Below are positions 1 to 12,660 of a stretch of DNA of 64,000 bases, piece after piece. The notes under the pieces are model-generated. The model was not told where the DNA came from and made no database searches. It was given only the letters and a program-made list of their open reading frames with translations. Numbering within the stretch: position 1 is the first letter of the stretch; the number at the start of each line of letters is the position of its first letter. The translations under genes and the position numbers were made by a program. The stretch comes from Lycocorax pyrrhopterus obiensis (Eukaryota; Chordata; Aves; Passeriformes; Paradisaeidae), in contig JACSVZ010000016.1 of NCBI GenBank assembly GCA_014706295.1, forward strand, positions 6,739,168-6,803,167, in the 5' to 3' direction.

Positions 1-628
1 CAAATATGACCAATCAAGCATTCTTGATTCCATCAGTCTAATTTAATTACCAGGAATTTAATTGAGAGGAGTGTACAGAACACGACCTGGAGGTGCAAGC
101 ATCCTGTTGAAATTTACACCGGACTTGAATCTCAGGGATAACTTTCCTCCCTCTTGCCATACAACTCTTGTCTAACTTACACGTGCCTGAAAATTAATTC
201 TGATTTCAAGATCATAAATTATCAAGTGCCTGTGCTGCTCCTCATGTAAGCCACCGATTCCACTGGCTGAACCTTCCTTGTTCCCATCCTTGCCTGTTGT
301 TAGGTGATCTTAGGCCAAGAAAAAGTCCCTTTGCTGCTGTTCAAAGGGTCTTTAAATGAATTAAATGTGGCTTGGCTCGTAGGATCAAATCTTCTCACTT
401 TTGACTCTCTTCAAATAATTTTCACAAAGAAGATAAAACATGAAAAGACTGCCTTTAATAATGGGATTGTACAGCTACCTTTCCTTGTGTACGCACAGGG
501 ATTCCTGACTTCTTGCTATGCCCGTTATTTACTGGCAGCTCTTTTCTTTGTACACACACACACATTGTCAGGCTACACTGTAGGAAGCATGGGCAGAGAT
601 CCCACGAAGGGATCTTAGAAGGAGTGTG
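1..628. other. Noncoding stretch, nothing recognised
   Basis: AT-rich DNA with no recognisable gene or repeat. The longest open frame (304-618, plus, 104 codons) has a translation unlike any family I know and no visible splice or promoter context. A short AC run of about 13 bases lies at 552-564, too short to be a useful microsatellite. Confidence 0.6.
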
Positions 629-780
629 GGTTATTTGATCTCTTGAAGAGAGGACAGCTGGAACAATGGAGTTTTCAGGTACATGAAAGGCTTGATAAGA
701 GGAAGGCAGGAATATGCTCCTCTGCTTACCAGGACTAGAACAAAGAGCAGTACTTTGAAATTACAGCAAGAGAGCTTCTG
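629..780 (+). mobile_element. CR1-type LINE remnant, C-terminal part of ORF2
   Basis: This is a decayed plus-strand fragment of a CR1-family LINE, the main retroposon of birds and reptiles. Read in the frame starting at 674 it gives FRYMKGL and, after about 14 residues, RTRTKSSTLKLQQESF. The matching CR1 block after the reverse transcriptase has the pattern F-K-Y-M-K-G, then a short variable stretch, then R-T-R-x-N-G-x-K-L-Q-Q-G-R-F. The bases from 629 to 660 also resemble the CR1 part just upstream, which encodes a G-L-F-S-L-E-K-R-x-L type sequence. The element is inactive: the start is missing and the frame is lost on the left. The match rests on remembered family patterns, not on an alignment. 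An old CR1 or the related L3 group are both possible. Confidence 0.75.
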
Positions 781-903
781 ATCCATTGTTATTTTTATTT
801 TATGAAATCCTATGATGTGCTATTGATGATTAACTATTAGACTAGAGGAGTTAAGAACTTTTGGCATTTCTATTATTAGAAACTTTTAAGTAGATGTTGA
901 AAA
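781..903. other. AT-rich stretch interrupting the CR1 remnant
   Basis: About 120 bases separate two pieces that look adjacent in the CR1 protein (LQQESF on the left, RFRLDI on the right). No inverted termini or target duplication is evident. It may be an old insertion, or a local rearrangement of the element. Confidence 0.4.
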
Positions 904-994
904 AGGTTTAGGTTAGATATATATTTGCTTAGAGTTACAGTTGGAGTAAATAGTTGCTTATTACCCCTTCCAGCCTGCTTCTGGTTATTTTATG
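904..994 (+). mobile_element. Probable 3' continuation and tail of the CR1 remnant
   Basis: The frame from 904 reads RFRLDI followed by LLRVTVGV. This is like the CR1 stretch R-F-R-L-D-I-R-K-N-F-x-T-V-R-V that directly follows the piece ending at 780. From 964 to 994 the bases CCCCTTCCAGCC, then a few bases later TTTTATGA, resemble the CR1 3' end, where CCCTTCCAACC leads into the ATTCTATG octamers. If this is right, about 200 bases of the usual 3' part have been deleted between 950 and 964. The tail call is weaker than the RFRLDI call. Confidence 0.5.
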
Positions 995-3900
995 AAGGAT
1001 TTGAAATACACCCTATTAAAGGGTTAAAAGCATATGGCAGGGAATCTCCAGTGCAGTGTCAAGCAATGCAATTTCCATGACAAGAATAGAAATAGCAGTT
1101 TGAAATCTCACTGTTTTAACAAATTTTTTTTCATGGAAAACTGTTGTCAGTACATCACAAGTAATTAAAAAAAATACATATATATAAATACTGCATCCTT
1201 CTCTCAGTTTTGTTTCCAGTTTCCCAGACTACACACAGCCAAAAATGTAAAGCATTAAGAGAGACTGTTTGGATATTTTAACATCTAATTGATAGATCCA
1301 ATTGTTCTGTTTTAGAAGTTTATAAAATGTCATGCATGTCTCCATCTACACTGTTTTCCTTTAGTGGGTAATCTAATTTTAATGTAGCTGTCTTTTCTTT
1401 GGTTTGTCGTGTTGGTCCTGTTTTGTCATTCTGTAAGAGGAGCTGTTAATCTGTCTTCTTGAAGAGCCTGTTTTTTGAAGACAAACTGCCCAGAATACTT
1501 TAACCAAATGGAAATGTAAATGGGAAAGAAAATCCACGTCAGTCTTTTCTTTGCAACTTAGAAGTTAAAATGTCTTAACCAGAGTAAGCATATTCAGTAA
1601 CACAGTATATACCTTGAACATTAAGCTTTGTCTGGATTTTCCAAAAGTAAATATTGTGCTTACAGGTATTTTACTATTAATTCCCTGATGTGAAAACTAT
1701 GGCTGGTGAGTGCTCTGTGCTCTATGTGCAAGGAAAAGCCCAGGTGTGCCCCCAAATTCTTGACTGTTGACTGAGATACAGTTTTCTCTGGTAGCTTTGG
1801 GTCATTCTCAGGTACACTCAGTTAAATCTGTTGAGGTCTTTAAAGATGAGAAAGGTCTGGAATTTATCAGTATTCAGAGAGAGGCTTCTGGCAATAGCAA
1901 TCTTTGGCATGGTGTGCTCTTAGTGCCCTGTGTAACTGAGCACATCAGCGTCACTGGGCTTATTTTTCAAGTGTCAAAATCTTTAAATGTCTTCATTTTT
2001 AAGCCTTCCAGTGTGAGAACAGCTTGCTATCCTATCTGAGAGGTGGTGTATTTGCTGCTGGTCTACTGGGTCTCCACATGTTGTTTAGGATGTGTTTTTT
2101 CTGAGGGGTAGAATGATACAGTTCTCTGCCAAAGGAGACGCTGGGTTATGGCATTGGATGTGAGCACTTCAGGCTGACAAGGCAATTCATGATTGGCATT
2201 TATTCTGCAAAGCTTTTGTTCCTTCCTTTTTGTGCGATAAAGAATGATACTCCATGCAAATATAAAAATTTCTGCCAGTAGCAAAGAACTCAGCCTGACA
2301 TTAGGGCATTTATGTATCTGCCTGAATTCTGATTTACTCTTACATTTTCTCTCTTAATTTGAGCAGGGATTGCAGTATAGGATTGCATTTGCAGCTCCTG
2401 CTCTGAGAAGCAGAATTTTTCAGGAAATGAGCCAGTGGGCAGGGAGATGCAGGAAATGTCCAGCCACATGTACATGGAAAGTTTGATCTTTCTCTACAAT
2501 ATCAGTTTGCATTTCAATCAGCTCTTTTGAAAACTGGTACTTGTTGAGGGCTGAGGGTTTTTTTGAAAGACACAAACCAAATTTCTCTGTGTTGTTGAAA
2601 ATCTCCGTGCTGCAAAGAGGAGGATGATTCGTTCTGAGTATGTGCTGAGACTTGGTGAGGAGCAGAGCAAGGTTCAAACAGGTCCTGCCACAATCACAAG
2701 TGGTTAAACTGCATGGTTATAAGGTGGGGAGGAACAAGACAAAAGACTATAGGCTTTGTAACAGGGATGTTGTCCTTAAGATGGCAATTAGTGCCTGGCA
2801 ATTCTGGAATTTCTTACATTTATCTGGACTTTAGAGAATGGGATTTTCATTACTGCATTTGATTAGAATAAGTTTCTGAATTACATGGTGTGTTTACTTC
2901 AGGTATATGCTTCCCTAAGAGCCAGAACACGTGTAAGTGGTGGTGGCTGACAGAAGAGGAGAAATGCACAGGTAGAGTGATGAATAAGGGCTGGCTTGAT
3001 GTTGCACTGAGCTGCTTTTGGAAGGCAAATGCTGAGCAATTAAAAATCGAATGCAGTATGGTAGAAAACGGAGTCATTTTAAAAGCAGAGCTCAGTGTAA
3101 GGCTTGCAGAGTAAGGACAGCAGTGAATTCCCTGGTGCCACGAGAAGCCCTGTAAACCACTCCTTGGGACACAAACTTTCAGATTCATGTTCAGAACCCA
3201 TTCAGGATAATGTGGCTGTTTCCTGACCTTTTCATTGGCTGTAGCTAAATATTGCAGTCTCAAGCTTTGTTAGCATGACTTTAATAGGTGGGCTTTATTC
3301 AGACATGTAATTACCTCTTCACTGTACCTAAAGTAATTTCTTGTGAATAGACTTAAATAATACCTTTCTTTATGTTCTGTTTTCTATTCTTTTATGTTGT
3401 CTTATACTTCAGATATATTTTTTTGGCTAACCTTTACAGTTTTCCTTAACTCTTCCTGAAATTAATTGATACTAGTTGGGGAGTTGATTAGATTTTCATT
3501 ATGATTATGCAAGTGTCTAATCTTTCTGACAGCTAGCCAACCCAGTTGCTTATAAATCATAATGCATTATACATCCCTGGCTCAGAAACCTTTACATATT
3601 TTATACAAGGGGAAAAAAAGAGCAGCGTTTCTTCTGTATGTAATAAATAGCAAGGATACTTTCCCCTGAGGGCTCCCACTTACATGATAGTGGTTCACTG
3701 AATGTTCATATCTGATTTAGTAAACTATTGGATGATAGCAATCAGGACACTGCCTGGTGGAGTAATGAGATTCTGATGACTACCAGCTCCCTGATGAGAA
3801 GTGCTTCAGAACCATTAAATGCTGTAAGATTCATAACATGGGAAGAATGTAGTGAGCCCTTAGTATTTAAAAACTGTAGTAATTGTTTTCATAGATTTTT

Positions 3901-5300
3901 TTTTTAATTCCCATAAATAAGGCTTATTTGCTTTGTCTGTAGTTTTGCAATTTTTAAACTCCCGAGTTTAAGGATTTCTTTTTTATTTGTGTTCTTCTTA
4001 TCATTGATAAAAACATAAGTCATAGGGTTTCTGTATGGATGAGAGGGATCATGGCAAAAGGATGTTTGGCCTTGGCAAGCCCTGCAGCAGATACACAGGC
4101 AACCCACACATCACAGCAGCATCAGCAGTTCCGTACATTCCCTCAGATTTTTGTTTCTCCTAATGACCTTTCTGCAGAGAGTGGGTACATTAATAGAAAC
4201 ATTTCCATGCAGTTGTATTTTACAATGTTACCAAAATTAAATATTTCATGATGTGCAGCCAGCCCTAGTGCTTGATTTAGCTGTTCCTTCTTCATCAAAG
4301 CTGTTTACTCAATGAATACTCAGTTTTAAAGTACCTTTCTAAAGAATAAATGGCAGAAATTGTGATTGCTATATATTCTGTTTATCTATAATTTATTTTA
4401 TCATTAGAATGCCATATTGTAACAACTGTTGAGATCTAATTCTTTGTAATCTATTTTTTAGGTTTGCCACTGAATTTTTTGCTATATTCTTCGTATCTGC
4501 TAAGCCAAATATTTTAATATTGTATCTCTTGAATGTCAGGATCCTCCTTAATTTGCTAGACAGACTCTAAGAACAGAAACAAGCTAAGTGAGAGAGTCCA
4601 CTGGTAGAGAAAATGCTGGCATGCTAATTCTGCTTAAATATTAACTTTTGTCATTAAAATTACTTCATGCTTCTTAATTTGCTGGAATAGAGAGCTTAAT
4701 GTGGTCTTATGAGGAACAGCTATTGTTTACAAGGACTGTCAGCTGCTTTTATGAATTTTTGAAGCCTTGCTGATGTGGCAGCAGATGAGTTCAGGGGGGT
4801 TTAATTAATTTGGAAAAAGAATTAAATTCCTTTTTATGAGATCATTAAATTAATATGAGTATTTAACACATTTTAAATTCAAAAATTAATAAAAATACAA
4901 ATGAGAAGATTGGGTTCTGCCATATTTTTAGACTTCATGACTTTACATTAGGCTGGGCAATGGACACTGAATGATAGAATAACAATACTTGAAATTAAAG
5001 CAGGAAAAAGGATGAACTACTGTGCTTTAGAAAAATTAGGCATATCAGCCTTTATTTACTGAGTGGAGACATTTTAGAGTCCCAGAAATAAGTCACATTA
5101 CTTATGTCTCTGGGTTGTATGATATTCCATTTTATGTTAATTATTTTTAAGGTAGCTGAAACTTAGATCAGTTATTGTGTAACTGCCCCCATCTGTTGGG
5201 TTTTCAGAGCACCATTAACTAAAGGTTTGTTTCTTTTCCTCTGGGAAAACATTGCATAGGGTTCATCCAGGTACTATTTCCATGAGCTGAGGAGTCCATT
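995..5300. other. Noncoding stretch, nothing recognised
   Basis: AT-rich DNA without recognisable genes or interspersed repeats. The longest open frame here is 137 codons (2850-3263, minus). It overlaps a 74-codon frame on the other strand and resembles nothing known. 4800-4910 is especially AT-rich and contains TTAATTAATT. Short exons cannot be excluded by eye. Confidence 0.6.
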
Positions 5301-5310
5301 TAGGTCATGA

Positions 5311-5723
5311 TGTAGAGACTGAAGCTGAAGAAAACCCCTTGCTGGGGTGCACTATGTGCTGGAAGAGAGACCCTGAGGGCCGGAGAGAGAGCCTCTTTCT
5401 TGGACCTGGAGGTGACCCTGGGAGTGCATCCAGGTCACTGAGGATGGGCTGAAAGAGGATTGTGGGTTTGTGGACAGTGCTGGACCTATGGGAAGTGATA
5501 ATTGTAGTTTGTGACCTTATAGGGTATTGTTTACCCATTACCATAGTAGGTAATGTCTGTGCACTACCCCAGGTGATTGGGGGACACTGAGGTGAGCACC
5601 TTTCCTGTTTATATGATGTGATATCCTGCTGGGTGCTGGTATTTAGGGAATATTTTCCTGCGCAATAAACGCTTTGCACTTTCCATCTTGTGTGCGGAGT
5701 TCTGCCCCTGTGTGATTACTGCA
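5311..5723 (+). mobile_element. LTR-like sequence of an endogenous retrovirus, edges uncertain
   Basis: The segment has the layout of a retroviral long terminal repeat on the plus strand. A GC-richer U3-like part runs from about 5311 to 5660. A poly(A) signal AATAAA lies at 5664-5669. About 50 bases of GT-rich, U5-like sequence follow, ending in a CA at 5722-5723. A TG at 5311 could be the left edge. That gives about 413 bp, a normal LTR length. I see no matching target duplication beside these edges, so both may be wrong by tens of bases. The base composition changes sharply from the AT-rich DNA on the left. No second LTR and no gag, pol or env frame was found. It is either a solo LTR or an LTR with a short piece of internal leader. 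An unrelated GC-rich patch with a chance AATAAA is the alternative. Confidence 0.55.
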
Positions 5724-6050
5724 GCCCCTGAAGCTGGAGGTTCTGGTGGGGCATTTGTGTACCTGTGTTGGGGATGATGGTGCTGAACTGAACGTTGCCG
5801 TGCTTGGGAAGCTCTCCTGCCTGTGTGTCCTGAAAAAGGCTCTGGAGTGCTGACAGCTTTTGGGGCTCCTGCATTGGCACCTTGTTGGTTAGGTGAGAGA
5901 TTTCTGTGTGACCTTAGCAAAATATTGCCCTGTGCTGCAGAGGGAGGAAGAGAAACACTTCCTGCGTTCTTTTCCCAGGGCTCTGATAAATATCACCGTG
6001 GGTACAGTTCTGAATGTGCTGGTGGTCTGGTGCTAGAGAGGTGAGCTGGA
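5724..6050 (+). other. Possible internal leader next to the LTR
   Basis: The sequence after the LTR-like end stays GC-rich to about 6050. It contains TGGTGGGGC at 5744-5752, which could be a decayed primer-binding site because such sites begin with TGG. It lies about 20 bases from the proposed LTR end instead of directly beside it, which counts against the idea. No gag-like frame is visible; the 73- and 103-codon frames here look like chance. Confidence 0.25.
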
Positions 6051-9000
6051 GTTATTAACCTGGTGCTTTAGAGCCTGTGAGATGTTCCTCCACACAGTCA
6101 AACTTCTTTGGTAGAACTATGAATTTGTGCTTCAGAGAAATGAAGAAGCACGACACAGCATCTTCATGTAGATGGAAATAACTCTGCCTGGATGCCCTAC
6201 TCCTCTCCTTTTTGTGGAGACAAAATTATCTTTGAAGAAAGCCGCTGAAAAACTCTCCAGCTGCTCACACATTCAGTGTTCATTTAGCTGGGTTTACCAA
6301 ATGGATAATCCTTTATTAGGAATTACCAGGAAAATCAAGGGATGAGGGCCAAGCACATGCAGTATGATATTCAGGGATAAAAGTTTTCTGTATGCCACTT
6401 AAAGTCCATTGCAGGAGACTTGGAGCTATTGGCAGTTCAGCTCTGTTTGAAGCATTACAGGAGTTTTCCCCTCAGAGGAACATTTTTCAGAAAGGCTTCT
6501 GCTGGCAGTTCCCTGTATCATTTGAGAGACCAAGAGACTTCACACTTAAGTCTAACTTGTGTGCTTTTCCTGACCTATTTTGCAATGAATACAGAGGATA
6601 GGGTAAAAAAAAAAATAACTGTAACAATAAAGAAAACTTGACTTGTTGACTGCAAGTCTCAAGTAGCTCAGGTCATCTTCTGTCTGAATCTTGGTTTTTA
6701 GTGTGTACCCTTTAAGGACACTGTCCTATTTCCAGTTGGTTTTAACCCCATACTAATATTGTCAATTATCACCAGTCATAATTTTTCTAATGTAACATTT
6801 GGAGCTCACTAAAACACAGAGAGTGTTTCATACATTTTCTTACAGGCTTTGACATGGCCTATTAGCCTATAATCTTCGTGATAAATCATCTCCCTGATAT
6901 TGTCATTATATTCCTTCCCCTTTTCTTATGATTTCTAATACTAAACCTGCCAGAAGAGAATAGAGAAAGGCAAAGAAATTGTGCTTCTGGAATGAAAGAT
7001 TGTAAATTATAGATGTAGCTGAAAGATAAAACAGAAAATAAATTTAATTAGGAGAAAAAAATCAAGCAGAAAATAGAAAGATGCAATAAAATGGTGAAGT
7101 GAAAATTATAGAGGGAAGAGATAAAACATTAATACCATTCTAATTAGTTGTGAAAACCACCATCTTCCTTTTTTTTTCCTGTTGATATGAAGTGAAGGAT
7201 TTTTTCCTTTCGTTTCTATTGATATAGATCTCATTGAGTATTACACTACCGTGCTCTTGTTCAGGCTGACATTTACAAGAGGACATTAGTTGAAAGCAAA
7301 GAAGAATAACAGAAAATGTAGGAACTTCAGCAGTGAGGCCACTTAAGAGGTATTAGTACTCTGACAAGTTTTTAGGCTGCTCAAAGGCCTTCAAGTAGAC
7401 CATGAATTAGGACCTGAATCTACATTTCCTTTTGTTTTTATGCAGTGGCAAGTTTCAGTGTTCTAGTGGAGGAGCTGGAGTTTTTGTGAAGCAGCCTTTA
7501 ACTGGCACTAGTACTTGCTTAATCTTTCACATAGAACAGGTTTTTAGGATAAGCCATTCAGTGTTTTCTAACATGTCCACATCCCAGTGAACAGGCTTGA
7601 AATACACTGTAGGAAACTGGCTGAAGTACCACCCTCCCCCACATAATACCAATAACAATAATAAATTCCTTTGATAGAATAACAAGGAGATGGAATGAGA
7701 AAAGGTTTTATAAAATCTGGTAAGACCAACTGTTCCCCTCTCCCCTTTTTCACAAGTAAAAACTCTTTTAACCAAGTATCATAAAGATACTTGGATTAGT
7801 CCCCATGGTCCTCCACCTCTCTCACTGACAAATGGCAGTGTATTGTAAGAATAGTGGATTTAGAAGGCTTAGATATATTTTCTCAAGTTTTGGCTATGCT
7901 ACTTTTCTTTTAAGACAAACCACGGGAACGTCATAATTTCTAGGCTGCATCACTGTTTCCCAGGTAACAACACAGGAAATCACAGCATCAGTCACTAAGC
8001 CCTCCCTGGAGCCTGTGACAAACAGCCAAATCACCTTAAACACCATCTTTTTCAAAATAGAGCATAATTGATGCACAGGTACAAACCAGGCAGAGTCAGT
8101 GGATGATAAAACAGAAGTCCAGGCCTCTCAGACAACATCTTCTGCTTCCTGTAGCATTTTCTTATAACTCCTGAAGAGATTCATTTCCAAGCATCTTTAC
8201 CCCCTCATTCTGTGCTTACTCTACAGAGGGGTCACTAGCAGTTTTATATTTGCTTTTATAAAGGTACAGGCCTGGGAAAAGACAAGTTTGCTGCCTGAAC
8301 AGGCAGTCCAATTAAGCAAATTATGGTTTATCTGCCCTTATTTAAGGTACCACTTTGTTAGTCTTTTGATTATTATTTGTATCTTCTAGTAGACCCTTTT
8401 GAATTAATTGTGCACTGACAGGCAGAACTGAAATGCACATTAGAGTCATTAAAAATGCAGATATCTCCTTTCATTTCCTGAAACTTTTTACTAGAAATAA
8501 TAATATGAAATATGTATTACATTTAATGCATGATAAAAAGGTCAATTAACCTACTCAATATAAATAGGACTACGAAAGGTTTTTAGTGTTTGTGCCATCT
8601 TAGGTTATGTTTCTTGTCATGATTTGTAAACTGAGCACAGAAAAACCAAGCCATTGTTAGTGTGACCATCTTAGGCCAGAAATCACAAAATCTTATGGGT
8701 TTAAATGAAATGTCACCATTTTCATTTGAAGGCGTAGTAACACAGCCAGAGGCAGTTAAGTGCATTAAAACTCTTGTTGTCTTCCTGAAAGAATTTTAAC
8801 TTGAGGGACGTTAAGTAGCTTTAAAATATTCAGTCCAGGTTTCTGTATGGCTTTGGAAATTTCAGCCTTTGTGTTTCTACCAAAACCATGTTTGACAGGC
8901 ATCAAACTGAAAAGTTCCTCTAATTGGTCATAGGAATGAATCCAAGTTTAACAAATGCTACAAAAGATAGGCTGGGCCACTTTTGAAGTGACTTTGTTGC

Positions 9001-12000
9001 ATCTCTACCATCTCTTTAGGAACCAGATTTGAAGAATGGGTTGTTTTTTTCCCCACATCCCTTTTACAGTTTAAAGGTATGAGTTTGGTTGCATCAACGA
9101 AATTAAAATAATGACAATGTTTATTTTAAGTTGTGAGTGCATGAAAAGGCAGGAGTCTTTAGGTACAGAGGGGTCCTACATCACAAAGTGCCCCACGATA
9201 CCTGTGTTTTCTTTCCTCTACAAAACACAGGAGAAGGGAGAAAGCCCTTAAGCAAAGGGCTGTGGAAAATCCTAAATGAGTGACGTGTATTTGCATGGCC
9301 TGATCTAAGCTGTGCAGCTGCCACAGTGCCCAGGACATTAATTTAGACAGGGAGAACCTAGAAAGGCAAAGTCTGGGGCATGTGTTCAGCACAGCTTTAT
9401 TTCTCATTAATGAGTTGGAGAAAGGGTTAAAATAAAATCGGTATTTTCTCCTGTCAGCTTTTCCACTTGCATTGGGAGTCTGTGTCTGTTTTATTAGACC
9501 AGGGTAGGGATACAACCCTGATTCGGAGTTGGACTGAGCAATGTAGTCACAGAAGCACTGTGTTAACAGCTCAGAATTGATGCATTGCTGTCAGATGATT
9601 CTGGCGATTTCCTCTTCGGAAGTTCTGTCAGAACCCTGCCACAGCCACGCTCTGGTGATCCTCCAAATGCAAATGTGCCTCAGGGAAGCAAAGCTCAGGG
9701 CCTTCTGTGTGGAGGAGAGCACGGTGTCCTGTGATACACAGCTCCTGGAATGCTGCCACGAGGCGAGAGAATACAGAAGGAGTAGGAGCAATTATTTATT
9801 CCAGCTAGGAATTGGAGCATTCTGTATCTTCCACAACATGTGGAAATAATGATTGTCAACAGAGGATTGCTTAACTATCAATGTTAGATGGCCAGGTTAA
9901 ACTCCAGCACTCAAATTCTGCTTGAGTGCTCTCTCCTATGTGCCAAGGAGTTACTGGTGTGGGAGGAAAGCTCTTCATCTTGCCCTAACCCTGAGCACCT
10001 GACAATCACTGATGAGATCACTGATGAAGCAAGTAATGTTTTAAAGAGACTGTTCACAGTGTTGTCAGCTGTTCTGTGATTTCTGTGATTCCATGTCTGA
10101 ATTAAGGCAGGTGCAAAAGTGAGAACTTTTTCCACCTTGTGAAAAGGCACCTGCCCTTTTTAGTCTACATAGAAAAGAGCTGCGTAGTCTTTGCATAAGG
10201 AATTGTGAGGAAGGACTGTCTGTATATATGAGGTATTCTGGTATTTTCAGATGCCAAAGGCATGTTGGTTTTTTTCCTTAACAGAACATTTCTGAGCGTG
10301 GGATAAATCATTGCTATGAAATTGAGTTAGCAGTAAGCAAAAGCAAATTAAGCTCCATCAGAGACCGAGGCCTGTTCCTTCATATGTGCCAGAACGGTCT
10401 GCTTTATAGGCAATTCACTGGAAATTGCTGCCTTTCTACACTGCTTTATTTGTCATCTGAAGGACACCATGTATATTTTAGAGGTAATTTTTTTTAACTT
10501 GGTATTCAAGCTAAATTCATTTAGCCAGTGTACGCAATGAATGCAAAGGCAAGCAAGCATTTACACACCTTCCTTGAAGCCATCATTAAAGGCAGAGCTG
10601 CAGTGAGAGGTAGACATTGTATCTGTACAAAATTGCTCTCTGTATAAAACCACGGATTTGTAAAGCAAGAGTGAGTGTGTTTTAGGGCTGTGGTACAAAA
10701 AAGTTAGGAGAACTGCCTTTCCTGATTTTTCCTTGGCTGCATTCAGACTGACACAATAAGGAAGGGGTGTGCAAGTGTGGACAAATCTGTAGGCATTGCT
10801 TTAACCACTAAAGAGCATCTCCTACAAATGCCCCTTTGCTGCCTACAGACAACCCTATGTACATGTTTGAGATTCCCTCCAGCCTGCTCACAGAGGTGAT
10901 TATAACTGTATGGAAGCTGGGGAGTGCTGTGAGGAATTTGTTGTGGGCGCACTGCAGAACCTGTCCTGTGCCCAAACACAGGAACAAAATTGCACTTAGT
11001 CTGTGTGCAAAAGGGCAAGCAGCCAGGAAGAATAAATGAAAAAAAGAATAACATCTACACATTTAGGATCACTTATGCAGCAATAGCACTGCCTTGGCCA
11101 GGCAGCCATCTGACCCCCCCTTAAAAGTGCCCCACTGCTCACCTGTTTCAGTTGCACTTAACAAAGTTTTGCTGTGACCATGTGGAATTATTCCAGCTGT
11201 GATCACCTTCTGAGGTTTTCTCCTCTCACGCAACAAATTTTGCTGAGGTGTAAAAATTTAAAAATGATAAACCTATGAAGACTATTTAGAATATTCAAGC
11301 TTCTTTTCAAAGAAACCTGAATAAGGTAATTCATGTTTGCTCACTGCAGTTCTAAAAATGAAATAAATATGCCAGTGTACGTCCTATGTGGAAGCTGTAA
11401 AATATACTTGGCTCTTTTCAGAGTAGACCAGAGGTATGTGACACATGGATATTTGAGGAGTAAGAAATTAATTTAATCTTCCAGGGAGATGTTAAGTATT
11501 TGTAGCAATATATAAAATCATTCTGACTTAAGAGTTGGAGAACCTCAACATTCACAAACTATGTTGACCTCCCTATTGCAAAATCACTTTGTTCCAGAGG
11601 GCTCAAGCCATGTCTTCAATTCTGATTTAATTCTGAAGTGAACGGGACCATTCTGCTTGGTTCATCCGAGCAGAAATGTAAATCAGTTAAAGAATCTTTA
11701 TCTTACATTTCCATGACAGCACCTGGGATCTTTTCAGGAGCTGGTGCATCCCTGAGTGCCCACAGCAGGTTGGTTGTGGGGACAGTCAGCACAGTGTGGT
11801 TGGAATTGGGCATGAACTGCATCGCTTACATCGTGCACAGCCTACAGCAGTTACATAAGGCACTTCTAGCCTCCCATTTCATGCTATCAAATCATGCTCT
11901 ATAAATGATGGATGTTGCAAAATGTACATGCTGAATTCTTAGTTCCTGTTCATTTGGAAAAAAAATAGATTTTAACCCCCTGCCCACTTGGAAATGACAA

Positions 12001-12363
12001 CCAGATTCGTCTCTCTTATCTGAACAACCGTCTTTGGCTTTGCTGTAAAGTGCTGATATAGCAAATGAAGCAAACAGAACTTTTATGCTAATTGAATTGA
12101 CTTGCTTTCTTAGTATTTCTTCTCAGCTGTTTTCTGGAACGTACTGTTATTAAGTGTTCTGGTATTCGCAGGTGTTTGCAGTAGAAATAATTGTGCCACA
12201 ATTGCTCTGGAGGGTTTGCAGGCAGTGGTACAGGTGTGAGTGGGCAGTGCCAGCTGGTGGCAATTACCCAATTACCCACAGGGCTCCTGTCCTCGGGTGG
12301 GGCAGAGTTTCCTTGTCACACAGTGCGTGAGGAACTCAGGAACGTGCACTTCTCTGCAGCACC
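6051..12363. other. Noncoding stretch, nothing recognised
   Basis: Mixed AT-rich DNA with a poly(A) run of about 11 bases near 6606 and no gene I can support. The open frames (up to 118 codons at 9159-9515, minus) are of chance length and resemble nothing known. An octamer-like repeat at 10071-10095 is listed separately. At 12261-12278 an eight-base unit (CAATTACC) occurs twice in tandem. Confidence 0.55.
10071..10095 (+). repeat. Short TTCTGTGA-type tandem, possible CR1 tail
   Basis: Three imperfect copies of an eight- to nine-base unit of the form TTCTGTGA occur in a row, the last as TTCCATG. CR1 elements end in such octamers. The 300 bases upstream, however, show no CR1 similarity I can recognise. 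It may be an orphan CR1 3' end or a chance simple repeat. Confidence 0.3.
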
Positions 12364-12660
12364 TTGGGTGTAGGTGAGTCCTCATGTTTATTTTCTAGAC
12401 TTTTCTTGCTTTGGGGAGCAGCAGCCCAAGATGGGGTGTGGGGCGAAGAGTTGGCCATATCCCAGTGCCCAGGGGCTTACAGGCTCCTGTTTGTGCCAGC
12501 AGCCCCCCAGTTCAGCCAGGCTGGGGGAATGCTGGGGAGGCTGGGCTGGGAGCAAGGGCAGGTCAGCTTGTGGGGAACCCCCAGATTTTATCAGTTTTGT
12601 GTGAAGGTGAAGCTCGGGAGGAATGCTGTGTTTGTCCTCAGCATTCCCCCTGAACCTTTC
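12364..12660. other. GC-rich patch without a recognised gene
   Basis: This patch is clearly richer in G and C than its surroundings, and stop codons are sparse. That explains three overlapping plus-strand frames of 100, 76 and 80 codons. Because all three stay open together and none resembles a known protein, I read them as a composition effect. CpG pairs are few, so it is not a convincing CpG-island promoter. Confidence 0.5.
12620..12647. repeat. Inverted repeat, 9-bp arms
   Basis: GGAATGCTG at 12620-12628 is matched by its exact complement CAGCATTCC at 12639-12647, with a 10-base spacer. Three further G:C pairs are possible outside if one A (12619) is bulged. It could fold as a hairpin. 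No function is implied by the sequence alone. Confidence 0.6.
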
